From the NCBI GenBank assembly GCA_947628815.1, contig CANRBJ010000008.1:1-63368 (forward strand): a DNA stretch of 63,368 nucleotides. The letters run 5' to 3'. This DNA is from an uncultured Clostridia bacterium. GTDB lineage: Bacteria > Bacillota > Clostridia > TANB77 > CAG-508. This document shows, in pieces, positions 55,280-63,368 of this stretch; position 1 is the stretch's first letter; each line of letters opens with the position of its first letter. The notes below the pieces were generated by a model. That model had not been told where the DNA came from. It worked only from the letters and a program-made list of their open reading frames with translations, and made no database searches. The position numbers and the translations under genes are program-made.

Positions 55280-56791
55280 ATGAAAGAAATGTTAAAGGAT
55301 AAAACTAAAATAATTCATATAGCTATTATTATATTAGGAAGTATATTCATAATGCTTGGATGTTTTCATACAGCTATGTGGTTTGATGAATCATATTCAG
55401 TTGCAATTACAAATCATAGTTTTAGTGAGATTTGGAGTATTGGAGGTCACGATGTACACCCTATTTTATATTATTGGCTGTTAAAAATCATATTTATTTT
55501 TATTGGCGGAAAAAATGTGTTAGTATATAGACTTTTTTCTGCATTTGCATTAATTATATTAGGAATCTTAGGATATACTCATATACGCAAAGACTTTGGA
55601 GAAAAAACAGGAATCCTTTTTTCGTTTTTTTCATTCTTTTTACCAGTTAATCTTGTATATGCAGGCGAAATTAGAATGTATACATGGGGAATGCTTTTTG
55701 TTACGCTAATGGGAATATATGCATACAGAATTAAAAAACAAGAAGGAAGTATAAAGAACTGGATAATCTTTGCTATTTTTAGTTTAGCATCATCATATAT
55801 ACATTATTATGGGCTAATTACAGCAGGAATTACAAATTTGTTTATGTTTATTTATTTTCTATTAAAATCAATACAACAAAGAAATATAATTTCTAATTTA
55901 AAAAAGTTTTTTATTTTTGCATTAATACAAGTGATATTGTATATGCCATGGTTAGTAATTCTTTTACAACAAATAGGAGGAGTAACAAGTGGATTTTGGA
56001 TAAAATTCAAATTTCCAGATTCAATAATTGAAATGTTTACATTTCAGTTTACAGGTAATTTAGATAATGCAAGCTATATAGGCAATCCTTATGCAATAAT
56101 ATTTAGTGTTTTTATCTTTTTATATGTTGTATATTTAATTTTAAAAAAGAAACAACAAGAAAAAAATCCAAATTTAAAGCCAGCATTTTATGCAATTATG
56201 ATATATTTTGCTGTAATTTTAGCTGTTTCAATTATATCAATAATTATTAAACAACCAATTATATATGCGAGGTATTTTTTAATAATAACTGGTTTATTGA
56301 TGTTTTTTTTAGCACAAGTTATGAGCCAAAAAGGTTCTACATGTGTAAATATAGTAATTTGTATAATAGTGCTAATTACTTCAACAATAGTTAATATTAA
56401 TATTATTCAAACTAATTATGATAAGAGTAATAATGAGCCAATTGAATATATGAAAAACAATTTACAATCAAGTGACATCTTTATATATGGAAATGGAAAG
56501 GGAGACTTTGGTAGTGGATTTGTAATTGCAGCAAACTATCCAGAATATACACAATATTTTTATGATAAAGAAAATTGGGATGTAGAAGAAGCATACAAAG
56601 CATATGCAAAAACTATTTACAATTTAGATATTTTAAAAGATTATCATGGAAGAATATGGTTTATGGGCAATGAAGATTTTTATAAAGAAGCAGAAGAACA
56701 ATTTGATGATATAGAATTAATTGAACAAAAACAATTTAATACAAAATATAAAAACTATGAATATTCATTTATTCTAGCAAATAAAAAATAA
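55280..56791 (+). CDS. GT39-like polytopic glycosyltransferase
   Basis: 503 residues from ATG 55280 with GAGGGG upstream; the frame from 55220 runs through what looks like a promoter (TATAAT at 55244). About ten membrane helices. First outside loop CFHTAMWFDESYSVAITNHS and GGHDVHPILYYWLLK carry the acidic D-E and D-x-H pattern of PMT/ArnT-type GT-C enzymes. The soluble C-terminal part lies outside. It uses a polyprenol-phosphate sugar; acceptor unknown. Confidence 0.82.
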   Translation: MKEMLKDKTKIIHIAIIILGSIFIMLGCFHTAMWFDESYSVAITNHSFSEIWSIGGHDVHPILYYWLLKIIFIFIGGKNVLVYRLFSAFALIILGILGYTHIRKDFGEKTGILFSFFSFFLPVNLVYAGEIRMYTWGMLFVTLMGIYAYRIKKQEGSIKNWIIFAIFSLASSYIHYYGLITAGITNLFMFIYFLLKSIQQRNIISNLKKFFIFALIQVILYMPWLVILLQQIGGVTSGFWIKFKFPDSIIEMFTFQFTGNLDNASYIGNPYAIIFSVFIFLYVVYLILKKKQQEKNPNLKPAFYAIMIYFAVILAVSIISIIIKQPIIYARYFLIITGLLMFFLAQVMSQKGSTCVNIVICIIVLITSTIVNINIIQTNYDKSNNEPIEYMKNNLQSSDIFIYGNGKGDFGSGFVIAANYPEYTQYFYDKENWDVEEAYKAYAKTIYNLDILKDYHGRIWFMGNEDFYKEAEEQFDDIELIEQKQFNTKYKNYEYSFILANKK

Positions 56792-56856
56792 ATATGTTAT
56801 AATAAGGACACTGTAAGAATAATATTAGACAAGAAGAAAAAGGAGAAAAAGTATTT

Positions 56857-57711
56857 ATGAGTGTACGAAGTAAAATAAAAGTATATGCATTTGTAGGTCC
56901 ATCTGGAACAGGAAAAAGCTATAGAGCAGGGCTTGTTGCAAGTGAACATGAAATTAATTATATAATTGATGATGGGTTGTTTATTAAGGATAATGAAATA
57001 ATAGCTGGAAATTCAGCAAAAAAAGCTCCAACTAAAATAGAAACTGTAAAACATGCGCTTTTCTTTGAAGATTATGAAAAAGAAGATGTTTTAAAAGCAA
57101 TTAATAAGTATAAACCAGATAAGATACTAATTCTTGGAACATCAGATAATATGGTAATAAAAATTGCACAAAACTTAGGATTACCAGAAATTTCTAAGTT
57201 TATTTACATATCTGAAATTGCAACAGAAGAAGAAATGGCTACAGCAAGGCGTATACGTCAAACAGAAGGAAAACATGTTATTCCTGTTCCAACATTTGAG
57301 TTAAAAAAAGATTTTTCTGGATATTTATTAGATCCATTGCAAATATTTAAATCAAAAGGAAAAGGGGAAAAACCTTATATTTCTGAAAAGTCTATAATTA
57401 GGCCAACATTTAGTTATTTGGGAAATTTTACTATTTCAGACAGTGTTTTTAGGCAAATTATAGAGTACATGGCAAAAAAAGCAGAGGGCATTTATAAAAT
57501 AGGAAAAACAAGAGTAGATAATATAGAAGAAGGTGCAACTATTTATTTAGAAGTAATTGTGTTGTATGGATATAATATTTTAAATTTAATAAGTGAATTC
57601 AAACTAAGAGTACAAAAGGAAATTGAGAGATTAACAGCTATGAATGTTAAACAAATTGAAGTGGTAGTAAAAGGAATTCAAATGCCAGAAGAAAAGAAGG
57701 AAGTGGAATAG
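56857..57711 (+). CDS. P-loop NTPase fused to an Asp23/Gls24-like domain
   Basis: 284 residues. The N-terminal half has a P-loop, GPSGTGKSY (14-22), and a second hydrophobic strand ending in Asp-rich turn (ILILGTSDN). The C-terminal half (about 180-280) looks like an Asp23/Gls24 domain: RPTFSYLGNFTISDSVFRQI, VDNIEEGATIYLEVIVLYGY and LRVQKEIERLTAMNVKQIEV. Asp23 domains are linked to the envelope and stress. The gene directly abuts cmk (stop 57711, ATG 57712). Function unknown; the fusion is seen directly, the domain names are by pattern. Confidence 0.75.
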   Translation: MSVRSKIKVYAFVGPSGTGKSYRAGLVASEHEINYIIDDGLFIKDNEIIAGNSAKKAPTKIETVKHALFFEDYEKEDVLKAINKYKPDKILILGTSDNMVIKIAQNLGLPEISKFIYISEIATEEEMATARRIRQTEGKHVIPVPTFELKKDFSGYLLDPLQIFKSKGKGEKPYISEKSIIRPTFSYLGNFTISDSVFRQIIEYMAKKAEGIYKIGKTRVDNIEEGATIYLEVIVLYGYNILNLISEFKLRVQKEIERLTAMNVKQIEVVVKGIQMPEEKKEVE

Positions 57712-58377
57712 ATGTCATTTGTTGTAGCAATTGATGGACCAGCTGGAAGTGGTAAAGGAACAATAACTAAATTAGTAGGAGAAAAGTTAGGTCTTATTAA
57801 TATAGATACAGGAGCAACTTTTCGCTCGGTAACACTTGCAATGTTAAATGAAAAAATAGATATAAACGAAGAAGAAAGAATAAAAAAATTATTAGAAAAT
57901 ATACATATTGATTTAAAACAAGAAAATGGTACACAAGTAGTTTTATTAAATGGAGAAGATGTAACACTTAAGATAAGAAGTAATGAAGTAAATTCATTTG
58001 TTTCTCCTGTAAGCACTTTAAAAATTGTGCGCGATAATTTATTAAATTTACAACGAAAAATGGCAGAAGGAAAAAATGTAATAATGGAAGGACGAGACAT
58101 TGGAACTACAGTATTTCCAAATGCTAATGTAAAAATATATTTAGATGCAACACCGGAAGAAAGAGCAAGAAGGAGAGTAAAGCAAAATATAGAGCAAGGA
58201 ATAGATTGTTCATATGAAGAAGTTTTGGCAAGTGTAAAAAAGAGAGATAAAATTGATTCTGAAAGGGAAATTGCACCATTGAAACAAGCAGATGATGCAA
58301 TATATATCGATTCTAGTAATATGACTATAGATGAAGTTGTAGAAACTATATGTAAGATTATTAAAGAAAAAGTGTAG
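57712..58377 (+). CDS. cmk: Cytidylate kinase
   Basis: 221 residues. Phosphorylates CMP and dCMP. GPAGSGKGTITK P-loop, INIDTGATFRS, IMEGRDIGTTVFPNA and YLDATPEERARRR with the family lid arginines. TGATFR replaces the usual TGAMYR. Followed 17 bp later by plsC, the common cmk-plsC order. Confidence 0.96.
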   Translation: MSFVVAIDGPAGSGKGTITKLVGEKLGLINIDTGATFRSVTLAMLNEKIDINEEERIKKLLENIHIDLKQENGTQVVLLNGEDVTLKIRSNEVNSFVSPVSTLKIVRDNLLNLQRKMAEGKNVIMEGRDIGTTVFPNANVKIYLDATPEERARRRVKQNIEQGIDCSYEEVLASVKKRDKIDSEREIAPLKQADDAIYIDSSNMTIDEVVETICKIIKEKV

Positions 58378-58394
58378 AAGGAGATATTAAAAAA

Positions 58395-59006
58395 ATGAAA
58401 TTATTTTTAAAAAAGGTAGCAAGAGTTATTGTTAGAAGTGCCATTTATGTTTATTGTAAAATTGTATATAAAGCAGAAATTGTTGGAAAAGAAAATATAC
58501 CAGATGGAGAACCACTTATATTTTGTGGAAACCATAGGAACTATTTAGACCCACCATTAATGGTAGTTACCGCAGGAAGGCATATTCGTTTTATGGCGAA
58601 AGAAGAACTTAAGAAAAATCCATTATTTGCATTTTTAGGAGTTGTATTTGATGGAATATATGTAAAACGTGATTCTAAAGATGTAAGTGCACTAAAAACA
58701 ACTTTAAAGGCACTAAAAAATGGCGAAAGCATCGCACTATTTCCAGAAGGAACGAGAAACGGTTTAGAAAAGGGTGAAAAAGTAAAAGATGGGGCAGCAT
58801 TTTTTGCATTAAAAACTGGAACAAGAGTTATACCAGTTGGCATATCTGGAGGACTAAAGAAATTCCAAAAAGTAAGAATTGTTTATGGAAAACCACTTGA
58901 TTTATCAAAATACATAGAAATGTTTAAAAATAAAGAAACAGAAAAAGAAGCATTAGAAGAAACAAGTAAATTAATTATGTCTTCTATAATAGAGTTGACA
59001 AAATAG
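58395..59006 (+). CDS. plsC: 1-acylglycerol-3-phosphate acyltransferase
   Basis: 203 residues. Makes phosphatidic acid at the membrane. NHRNYLDPP is the H-x4-D catalytic motif, and FPEGTRN is the substrate-binding motif. N-terminal membrane-associated helix. AAGGAG site. The end of the gene carries the typA promoter. Confidence 0.94.
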   Translation: MKLFLKKVARVIVRSAIYVYCKIVYKAEIVGKENIPDGEPLIFCGNHRNYLDPPLMVVTAGRHIRFMAKEELKKNPLFAFLGVVFDGIYVKRDSKDVSALKTTLKALKNGESIALFPEGTRNGLEKGEKVKDGAAFFALKTGTRVIPVGISGGLKKFQKVRIVYGKPLDLSKYIEMFKNKETEKEALEETSKLIMSSIIELTK

Positions 59007-59025
59007 ACTATTATGGTATATAATT
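58996..59025 (+). promoter_or_regulatory. Promoter of typA, inside the plsC 3' end
   Basis: TTGACA (58996-59001), an 18-bp spacer and TATAAT (59020-59025). Confidence 0.7.
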
Positions 59026-59048
59026 ATTAAGTTAAAAATGAGAACAAA

Positions 59049-59074
59049 AAAGGTTGCAAATTTCTGCAACCTTT
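59049..59074 (+). other. Leader hairpin of typA
   Basis: AAAGGTTGCA (59049-59058) with TGCAACCTTT (59065-59074), 6-nt loop, about 20 nt after the -10 box and 24 nt before the start codon. It could be an attenuator, a cold-responsive leader or a weak plsC terminator. Confidence 0.55.
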
Positions 59075-59098
59075 CAAAACTGGAAAAGGGGTAAAAAA

Positions 59099-60913
59099 AT
59101 GAACAACGAAAAAATAAGAAATATAGCAATTATAGCACATGTAGACCACGGAAAAACAACACTTGTAGATGCACTACTTAAACAAAGCCATATATTCAGA
59201 GAAAACGAGCAAGTTCAAGAAAGAGTTATGGATTCAAATGATATTGAAAAAGAAAGAGGAATCACAATTCTTTCTAAAAATACATCAGTTATGTATAAAG
59301 ATATAAAAATTAACATAGTAGATACACCTGGACATGCTGATTTTGGAGGAGAAGTTGAAAGAGTATTAAAAACAGTTGATGGTGTTTTATTATTAGTAGA
59401 TGCTTTTGAAGGACCAATGCCTCAAACGCGTGAAGTATTAAAAAAATCATTAGCATTAAACTTAAAACCAATTGTCGTAATTAATAAAATAGACCGTCCA
59501 GGAGCAAATCCAGCAAAAGTAGTGGATCAAGTTATTGAATTATTTATAGAATTAGATGCAAACGATGAACAACTAGACTTTCCAGTTGTATATGCATCAG
59601 CAAAAAATGGAATTGGAAAAATGAATTTGACAGATGAAACAAGTGACTTGAACTGTTTATTTGAAACAATTGTAAATCAAATAAATCCACCTGCATGCGA
59701 AATAGAAGGACCAATGCAAATGTTAGTATCAAACATCGATTACGATGACTATGTTGGAAGAATTGCAGTAGGAAGAGTTGAACGTGGTACAGTAAAAGCA
59801 GGAATGCCTGTAAGTATTTGCAAAAAAGATGATAAAGTAACAAATGGTAGAGTTGTAAAACTATATACTCATGTTGGATTAAAAAGAGAAGAAGTAGAAG
59901 AAGTAAAAGCAGGAGATATTATAGCAATTTCTGGAATTAGCGATATAAATATAGGAGAAACTATTTGTGATTATGACCATCCAGAAAAAATAGATTTTGT
60001 AGATATAGATGAACCAACTGTATCTATGACATTTAGTGTAAATAATGGTCCATTTGCAGGAAAAGAAGGTCAATTTATAACTTCAAGGCATATTAGAGAT
60101 AGACTATTTAAAGAACTAGAAAGAAATGTTAGTTTACGAGTAAAAGAAACAGATTCACCAGATAGTTTCGAAGTATCAGGTCGTGGAGAATTACATTTAT
60201 CTGTCCTTATTGAAAATATGAGAAGAGAAGGATTTGAATTACTTGTATCTCGTCCAAAAGTAATTTTTAAAGAAATAAACGGTCAAAAATGCGAACCAAT
60301 TGAAAGATTAATAGTTAATGTACCAGATGAATCTATTGGAACAGTTATTGAAAAATTAGGTCAAAGAAAAGCAGAAATGATAAATATGGAACCTGCAGAA
60401 GATGGACATACAAAAATAGAATTCAAAATTCCTGCAAGAGGATTAATAGGTTATAGAACAGAATTCTTAACAGATACAAAAGGTGTAGGAGTTATGAATC
60501 ATGTATTTGACTGCTATGAACCATATAAAGGAGATGTTCTATCAAGAGTAAGAGGAACAATAGTTGCATTTGAACCAGGAAAAGCAGTAACATATGGACT
60601 ATACAATGCTCAAGATAAAGGAGATTTATTTATAGGTCCTGGAACAGAAGTATATGAAGGAATGATTGTTGGTTTGAACTCTAGAAGTGATGATTTAGCA
60701 ATTAATGTATGTAAAGAAAAACACTTAACAAACACAAGAGCATCTGGTTCAGACGATGCCCTAAGACTTGTTCCACCAATCCAATTCTCATTAGAAAAAG
60801 CCATAGAATTTATACAAGACGACGAATTAGTAGAAGTAACACCAAAAAATATACGTTTAAGGAAGAAAATTTTAAGTAGTAAAGAAAGAGAAATTGCAGC
60901 AAGAAGAAAATAA
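59099..60913 (+). CDS. typA: Translational GTPase TypA/BipA
   Basis: 604 residues from ATG 59099 (AAAAGGGG upstream); the ATG at 59054 reads through the leader hairpin. G1 [10 protein letters not shown], switch [10 protein letters not shown]3 DTPGHADF, G4 NKIDRPGA, then domain II, EF-G-like domains III and V, and the TypA-specific C-terminal domain. Acts in 50S assembly and stress. Full length. Confidence 0.97.
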   Translation: MNNEKIRNIAIIAHVDHGKTTLVDALLKQSHIFRENEQVQERVMDSNDIEKERGITILSKNTSVMYKDIKINIVDTPGHADFGGEVERVLKTVDGVLLLVDAFEGPMPQTREVLKKSLALNLKPIVVINKIDRPGANPAKVVDQVIELFIELDANDEQLDFPVVYASAKNGIGKMNLTDETSDLNCLFETIVNQINPPACEIEGPMQMLVSNIDYDDYVGRIAVGRVERGTVKAGMPVSICKKDDKVTNGRVVKLYTHVGLKREEVEEVKAGDIIAISGISDINIGETICDYDHPEKIDFVDIDEPTVSMTFSVNNGPFAGKEGQFITSRHIRDRLFKELERNVSLRVKETDSPDSFEVSGRGELHLSVLIENMRREGFELLVSRPKVIFKEINGQKCEPIERLIVNVPDESIGTVIEKLGQRKAEMINMEPAEDGHTKIEFKIPARGLIGYRTEFLTDTKGVGVMNHVFDCYEPYKGDVLSRVRGTIVAFEPGKAVTYGLYNAQDKGDLFIGPGTEVYEGMIVGLNSRSDDLAINVCKEKHLTNTRASGSDDALRLVPPIQFSLEKAIEFIQDDELVEVTPKNIRLRKKILSSKEREIAARRK

Positions 60914-60929
60914 TTGAAAGAAGGATAAA

Positions 60930-61517
60930 ATGAATAAGGTTGAACTGCAAAATATCAAAGAAAAAGCATTAGCTGAACATATTCCAATAATAATGGATGA
61001 TACTTTGGAAGCATTAGAAAAAATACTAAATGATGTTACTCTTAATCGAATATTAGAAATAGGAACAGCAGTTGGATATTCGGCTATTTGCTTTTCAGAA
61101 TTTTTGCAAGATGGAGGAGTTATAGATACTATTGAACGTGAGGAAGATAGAGTAATAGAAGCACAAGAAAATATAAAAAGGGCAGAAGTAGAAGAAAAAA
61201 TAAATATCCTTTATGGTGACGCTGTCGAAATTTTACCTACATTAAATAATAAATATGATATGATATTTATAGATGCTGCAAAAGGAAAATATCCGTTCTT
61301 TTTAGAACAAGCACTAAGGTTAATTAATGAAAATGGATTAATTATTGCAGATAATATTTTATATAAGGGATATGTTATGAGCGATTACAATAAGCATAAA
61401 CAAAGAACAGCTGTTAGAAATTTACGCGAGTATATAAAAGAAGTTATGGAAAATCCTAATTTAGAAAGCCAGATTTTAGAGGTAGGAGACGGGCTTTGTA
61501 TAAGTAAAAGAAAATAG
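60930..61517 (+). CDS. SAM-dependent O-methyltransferase (YrrM/TrmR-like)
   Basis: 195 residues. Catechol/caffeoyl-CoA O-methyltransferase fold: EIGTAVGYSAICF (SAM), DTIEREEDRV, YDMIFIDAAKGKYPFF (metal Asp) and IADNILYKGYV. In Bacillota, close relatives methylate 5-hydroxyuridine in tRNA (TrmR). Assignment to that activity is likely but not certain. 16 bp after typA. Confidence 0.85.
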   Translation: MNKVELQNIKEKALAEHIPIIMDDTLEALEKILNDVTLNRILEIGTAVGYSAICFSEFLQDGGVIDTIEREEDRVIEAQENIKRAEVEEKINILYGDAVEILPTLNNKYDMIFIDAAKGKYPFFLEQALRLINENGLIIADNILYKGYVMSDYNKHKQRTAVRNLREYIKEVMENPNLESQILEVGDGLCISKRK

Positions 61518-61554
61518 AAGAAGATGGGGCTTAACGTTCATCTTCTTCTATTTT
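61511..61554. terminator. Bidirectional intrinsic terminator
   Basis: A perfect 16-bp stem (61511-61526 with 61539-61554) and a 12-nt loop. It includes the methyltransferase stop codon and the last codons of the convergent RelA/SpoT-like gene. Confidence 0.8.
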
Positions 61555-62646
61555 CTTTTTGTTATTTTTTTCAGAAAGTGTAGCTTTCATTTTTTTAAAA
61601 TATTCTTCTAACGACATACCATAAACATACTTAAAACATTCATTTTCATCTAACTCATAAGTTACAATTCCAGATTTGAATTTAGTTGTTACAATAAATC
61701 TAGGTAGTAAATTCAATGAATTTGGTGAAATCTTACTCTCATGCGGTTTATATCCAAAAGTTCTTTCAAAATTATTAAATTTTTCCATATCATATGTTCG
61801 TATTTGACATTCCAATCCCAAATTAGCATTTTCATCATTTTCATTTTCGTTATAGAAAGATACTTGACGAGAAGCATATCCAGAAGGCTTTGGTCTTGAA
61901 ATATAATCTTTTCTTTTTCTAGTTACAAATTTTTTTGAGTGAAAAAATGCTTCTGCTGTTTCTTGTATACCAGCACAATAATCAATTAGATCTTCTTTAT
62001 TAGAACGTTTATATACTTTAGCATTTTTAAGTAATAATGTAATTGCTTCTCCATTTATTTCAGTACATATATATGCAGCACCATTATCATTCCAAACATT
62101 AAGTAAAGCATCTTCTTGGTTTTCATCAGTTTTTACAGGTACAGTAATTGTATCATTATTGTATTCAAATTCAAAACAATCATTTTTTGTTATACGAAAT
62201 TCATCTTCATTTGAATCGATGTATATACCCTCGCTATCTATACCAACTTTATCAATTGGGTGACGAATTGCAAATGTAAAAATTTTCATAGCATAATCGT
62301 CTAAAATTTCAATAGGTTTGAATTCATCTCTTTCAAATTCTTCAACAAATTTACGAATAACTTTTTCATAATGAGAAGCAGGAGATTTTAATCTACCAGA
62401 CATTCCAAATTCTAAATTAGGATATTTTTTTGCTATTTTTTTATATAGCTGAGTTTGCAAATTTTCAAATTTTGCTAAAGAACCTGCTTGAAAATCATAT
62501 TGCAGATAGTATTGCATTGGATTAATCTTCATATTAGAAATTTTAGATAAAATAGTGCATTTTTTCTCAAATTGGCTATAAATGGACTTATTGTTAGTAT
62601 TGATCCAAGTATTTAAGTCTTTTTTTAAATTTTCGTCAATAATCAT
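61531..62646 (-). CDS. Divergent RelA/SpoT-like nucleotide synthetase-domain protein
   Basis: 371 residues. Four segments match the (p)ppGpp synthetase fold: GRLKSPASHYEK (84-95, like GR-x-K-S-x-x-S-x-x-x-K), EILDDYAMKIF (113-123, like the D-x-x-G-x-R strand but with Ala-Met-Lys), RPKPSGYASRQ (251-261, like K-P-x-x-G-Y-x-S-x-H but with Gln for His) and LECQIRTYDM (278-287, like E-x-Q-I-R-T). About 125 residues of beta-rich, acidic insert separate the two halves. There is no HD hydrolase, TGS or ACT domain. Changes at metal- and nucleotide-binding positions leave activity open: alarmone synthetase, other nucleotide transferase or inactive. ATG start with AAGAAAG upstream. Confidence 0.65.
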   Translation of the reverse strand: MIIDENLKKDLNTWINTNNKSIYSQFEKKCTILSKISNMKINPMQYYLQYDFQAGSLAKFENLQTQLYKKIAKKYPNLEFGMSGRLKSPASHYEKVIRKFVEEFERDEFKPIEILDDYAMKIFTFAIRHPIDKVGIDSEGIYIDSNEDEFRITKNDCFEFEYNNDTITVPVKTDENQEDALLNVWNDNGAAYICTEINGEAITLLLKNAKVYKRSNKEDLIDYCAGIQETAEAFFHSKKFVTRKRKDYISRPKPSGYASRQVSFYNENENDENANLGLECQIRTYDMEKFNNFERTFGYKPHESKISPNSLNLLPRFIVTTKFKSGIVTYELDENECFKYVYGMSLEEYFKKMKATLSEKNNKKKIEEDER

Positions 62647-62713
62647 AAATATTCTTCTTTCTTATATAATATACTAAATTATAACATACATAAATGTAAA
62701 AAGTCTATATATG

Positions 62714-62741
62714 AAAACATCTTACAAATATAAGATGTTTT
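62714..62741 (-). terminator. Intrinsic terminator of the CmpB-like gene
   Basis: An 11-bp stem AAAACATCTTA/TAAGATGTTTT (62714-62724 with 62731-62741), 6-nt loop, overlapping the stop codon on the minus strand. Confidence 0.8.
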
Positions 62742-63285
62742 TTATGTTCAAGTACTTTAAACTTGATAATATTGTGTCTACTATAAGTGCAATAAAAAGT
62801 GAGTTAATTACAATTATTTGAATAACATGGGGGATTTTTTTCAAAATTTTTTTCACATACTTCTCTATAAAAGGATGAATATGGTTAATAAAAAGTATAG
62901 CAATAATGCCCCAAGCAAATGAATAAAAGATACTAATTCTACCATTTAAGTTCATAAAGTCATTAGTATAATCCCACCACTTAGCAGAAAACATAGCATC
63001 TAGTGCAAAACTAACAACATATTCAAAAACAGAAAAGACGACTGCAGAATAAAAGAATAGTTTAATAGAATTAGACTTATACTTTTTAAGGCCACTAATT
63101 AAAATAATAGCACCCCAACCATAAATAGGGCAAAGTGGACCATACAAAAAACCTCTTTTAACAAAATACCCTAAAGTTCCAACAGCATAAAAGGTTTCAA
63201 GTAGCCATCCAATACATGCATAAATCAAAAAATATAATAAATAATAACGAAAACTAATAACCTCTTTATTATTCCTCTTATTCAT
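62722..63285 (-). CDS. CmpB-like polytopic membrane protein (putative ABC permease family)
   Basis: 187 residues, five to six membrane helices. The family signature is GWLLETFYAVGTLGYFVKRGFLYGPLCPIYGWGA, seen here in two overlapping parts: YACIGWLLETFYAVG and RGFLYGPLCPIYGWG; WWDYTNDFMNLNGRIS is also typical. Annotated widely as a putative ABC transporter permease, but usually without an ATPase partner, and none is present here. Function unknown. GAGGGATATT ribosome site. The last 83 bp of the window hold its upstream region and AT-rich -10-like boxes on both strands. Confidence 0.85.
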   Translation of the reverse strand: MNKRNNKEVISFRYYLLYFLIYACIGWLLETFYAVGTLGYFVKRGFLYGPLCPIYGWGAIILISGLKKYKSNSIKLFFYSAVVFSVFEYVVSFALDAMFSAKWWDYTNDFMNLNGRISIFYSFAWGIIAILFINHIHPFIEKYVKKILKKIPHVIQIIVINSLFIALIVDTILSSLKYLNIKNILYL

Positions 63286-63368
63286 AATATCCCTCGTATA
63301 ATTAAAATATACAAAATATTCTAATTATACTCTCCTTTCTTTTAAAAATTTTGTATAATATATTTGCA

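Overview
The window comes from a very AT-rich Gram-positive bacterium of the Clostridia type (Bacillota). Supporting signs are strong AGGAGG-like ribosome binding sites with some TTG and GTG starts, a SufCBDSU iron-sulfur operon behind an Rrf2 regulator, sortase-anchored surface proteins, a zinc-type L31, diaminopimelate epimerase, VanW and Asp23 domains, and almost no G+C-rich codons. The species cannot be named from sequence alone. No rRNA, tRNA or CRISPR array was seen.

Layout. 1-14.4 kb is a surface-protein island. It holds two paralogous minus-strand units, each a small sortase-anchored protein with a cohesin-like domain (6204-6908, 13395-14129) followed by a large secreted protein with an N-terminal dockerin-like calcium-loop pair (3099-6041, 9837-13265). 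The tail of a third large protein is at the left edge. Between the units lie a nucleotidyltransferase-fold gene pair, a DUF4143 ATPase and a gene remnant. 14.4-20.5 kb holds a polysaccharide deacetylase, fba, recG, rsgA, rpe and an IscR-like regulator. 20.5-28.4 kb holds sufCBDSU-mnmA, greA, a VanW lipoprotein and rpmE. 28.5-43.1 kb is a surface-polysaccharide locus: glycosyltransferases, a polymerase/ligase-like membrane protein, an ABC exporter, GtrII-, DUF2142- and GtrA-like membrane proteins and a polyprenol-phosphate-type glycosyltransferase. 43.1-50.4 kb is metabolism: thioredoxin, a PLP sulfur enzyme, dapF, an XRE regulator, alpha-glucan phosphorylase and pyruvate kinase. 50.5-63.4 kb holds an odd small gene, rpsO, pnp, two membrane glycosyltransferases, a P-loop/Asp23 fusion, cmk, plsC, typA, an O-methyltransferase, a RelA/SpoT-like protein and a CmpB-like membrane protein.

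Main discovery candidate. Three otherwise normal genes are broken by exactly five +1 frame changes: the deacetylase once, recG three times and thioredoxin once. All five fall on an in-frame CGG codon. Skipping the C in each case gives GGA or GGG (Gly) and restores a full-length family member; one of these glycines is the Walker A glycine of RecG. Reading by eye, I found no in-frame CGG in any other resident gene here. The only two CGG codons read as Arg are in one small gene (50541-50963) whose codon use looks foreign. The simplest reading is that CGG is not an ordinary Arg codon in this organism and that CGGR is decoded as glycine by a four-base or +1 event.

Second candidate. The paired cohesin-like anchor and N-terminal dockerin-like surface proteins look like a non-cellulosomal docking system. 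The anchors have identical signal/leader DNA and near-identical anchor ends but unrelated middle domains.
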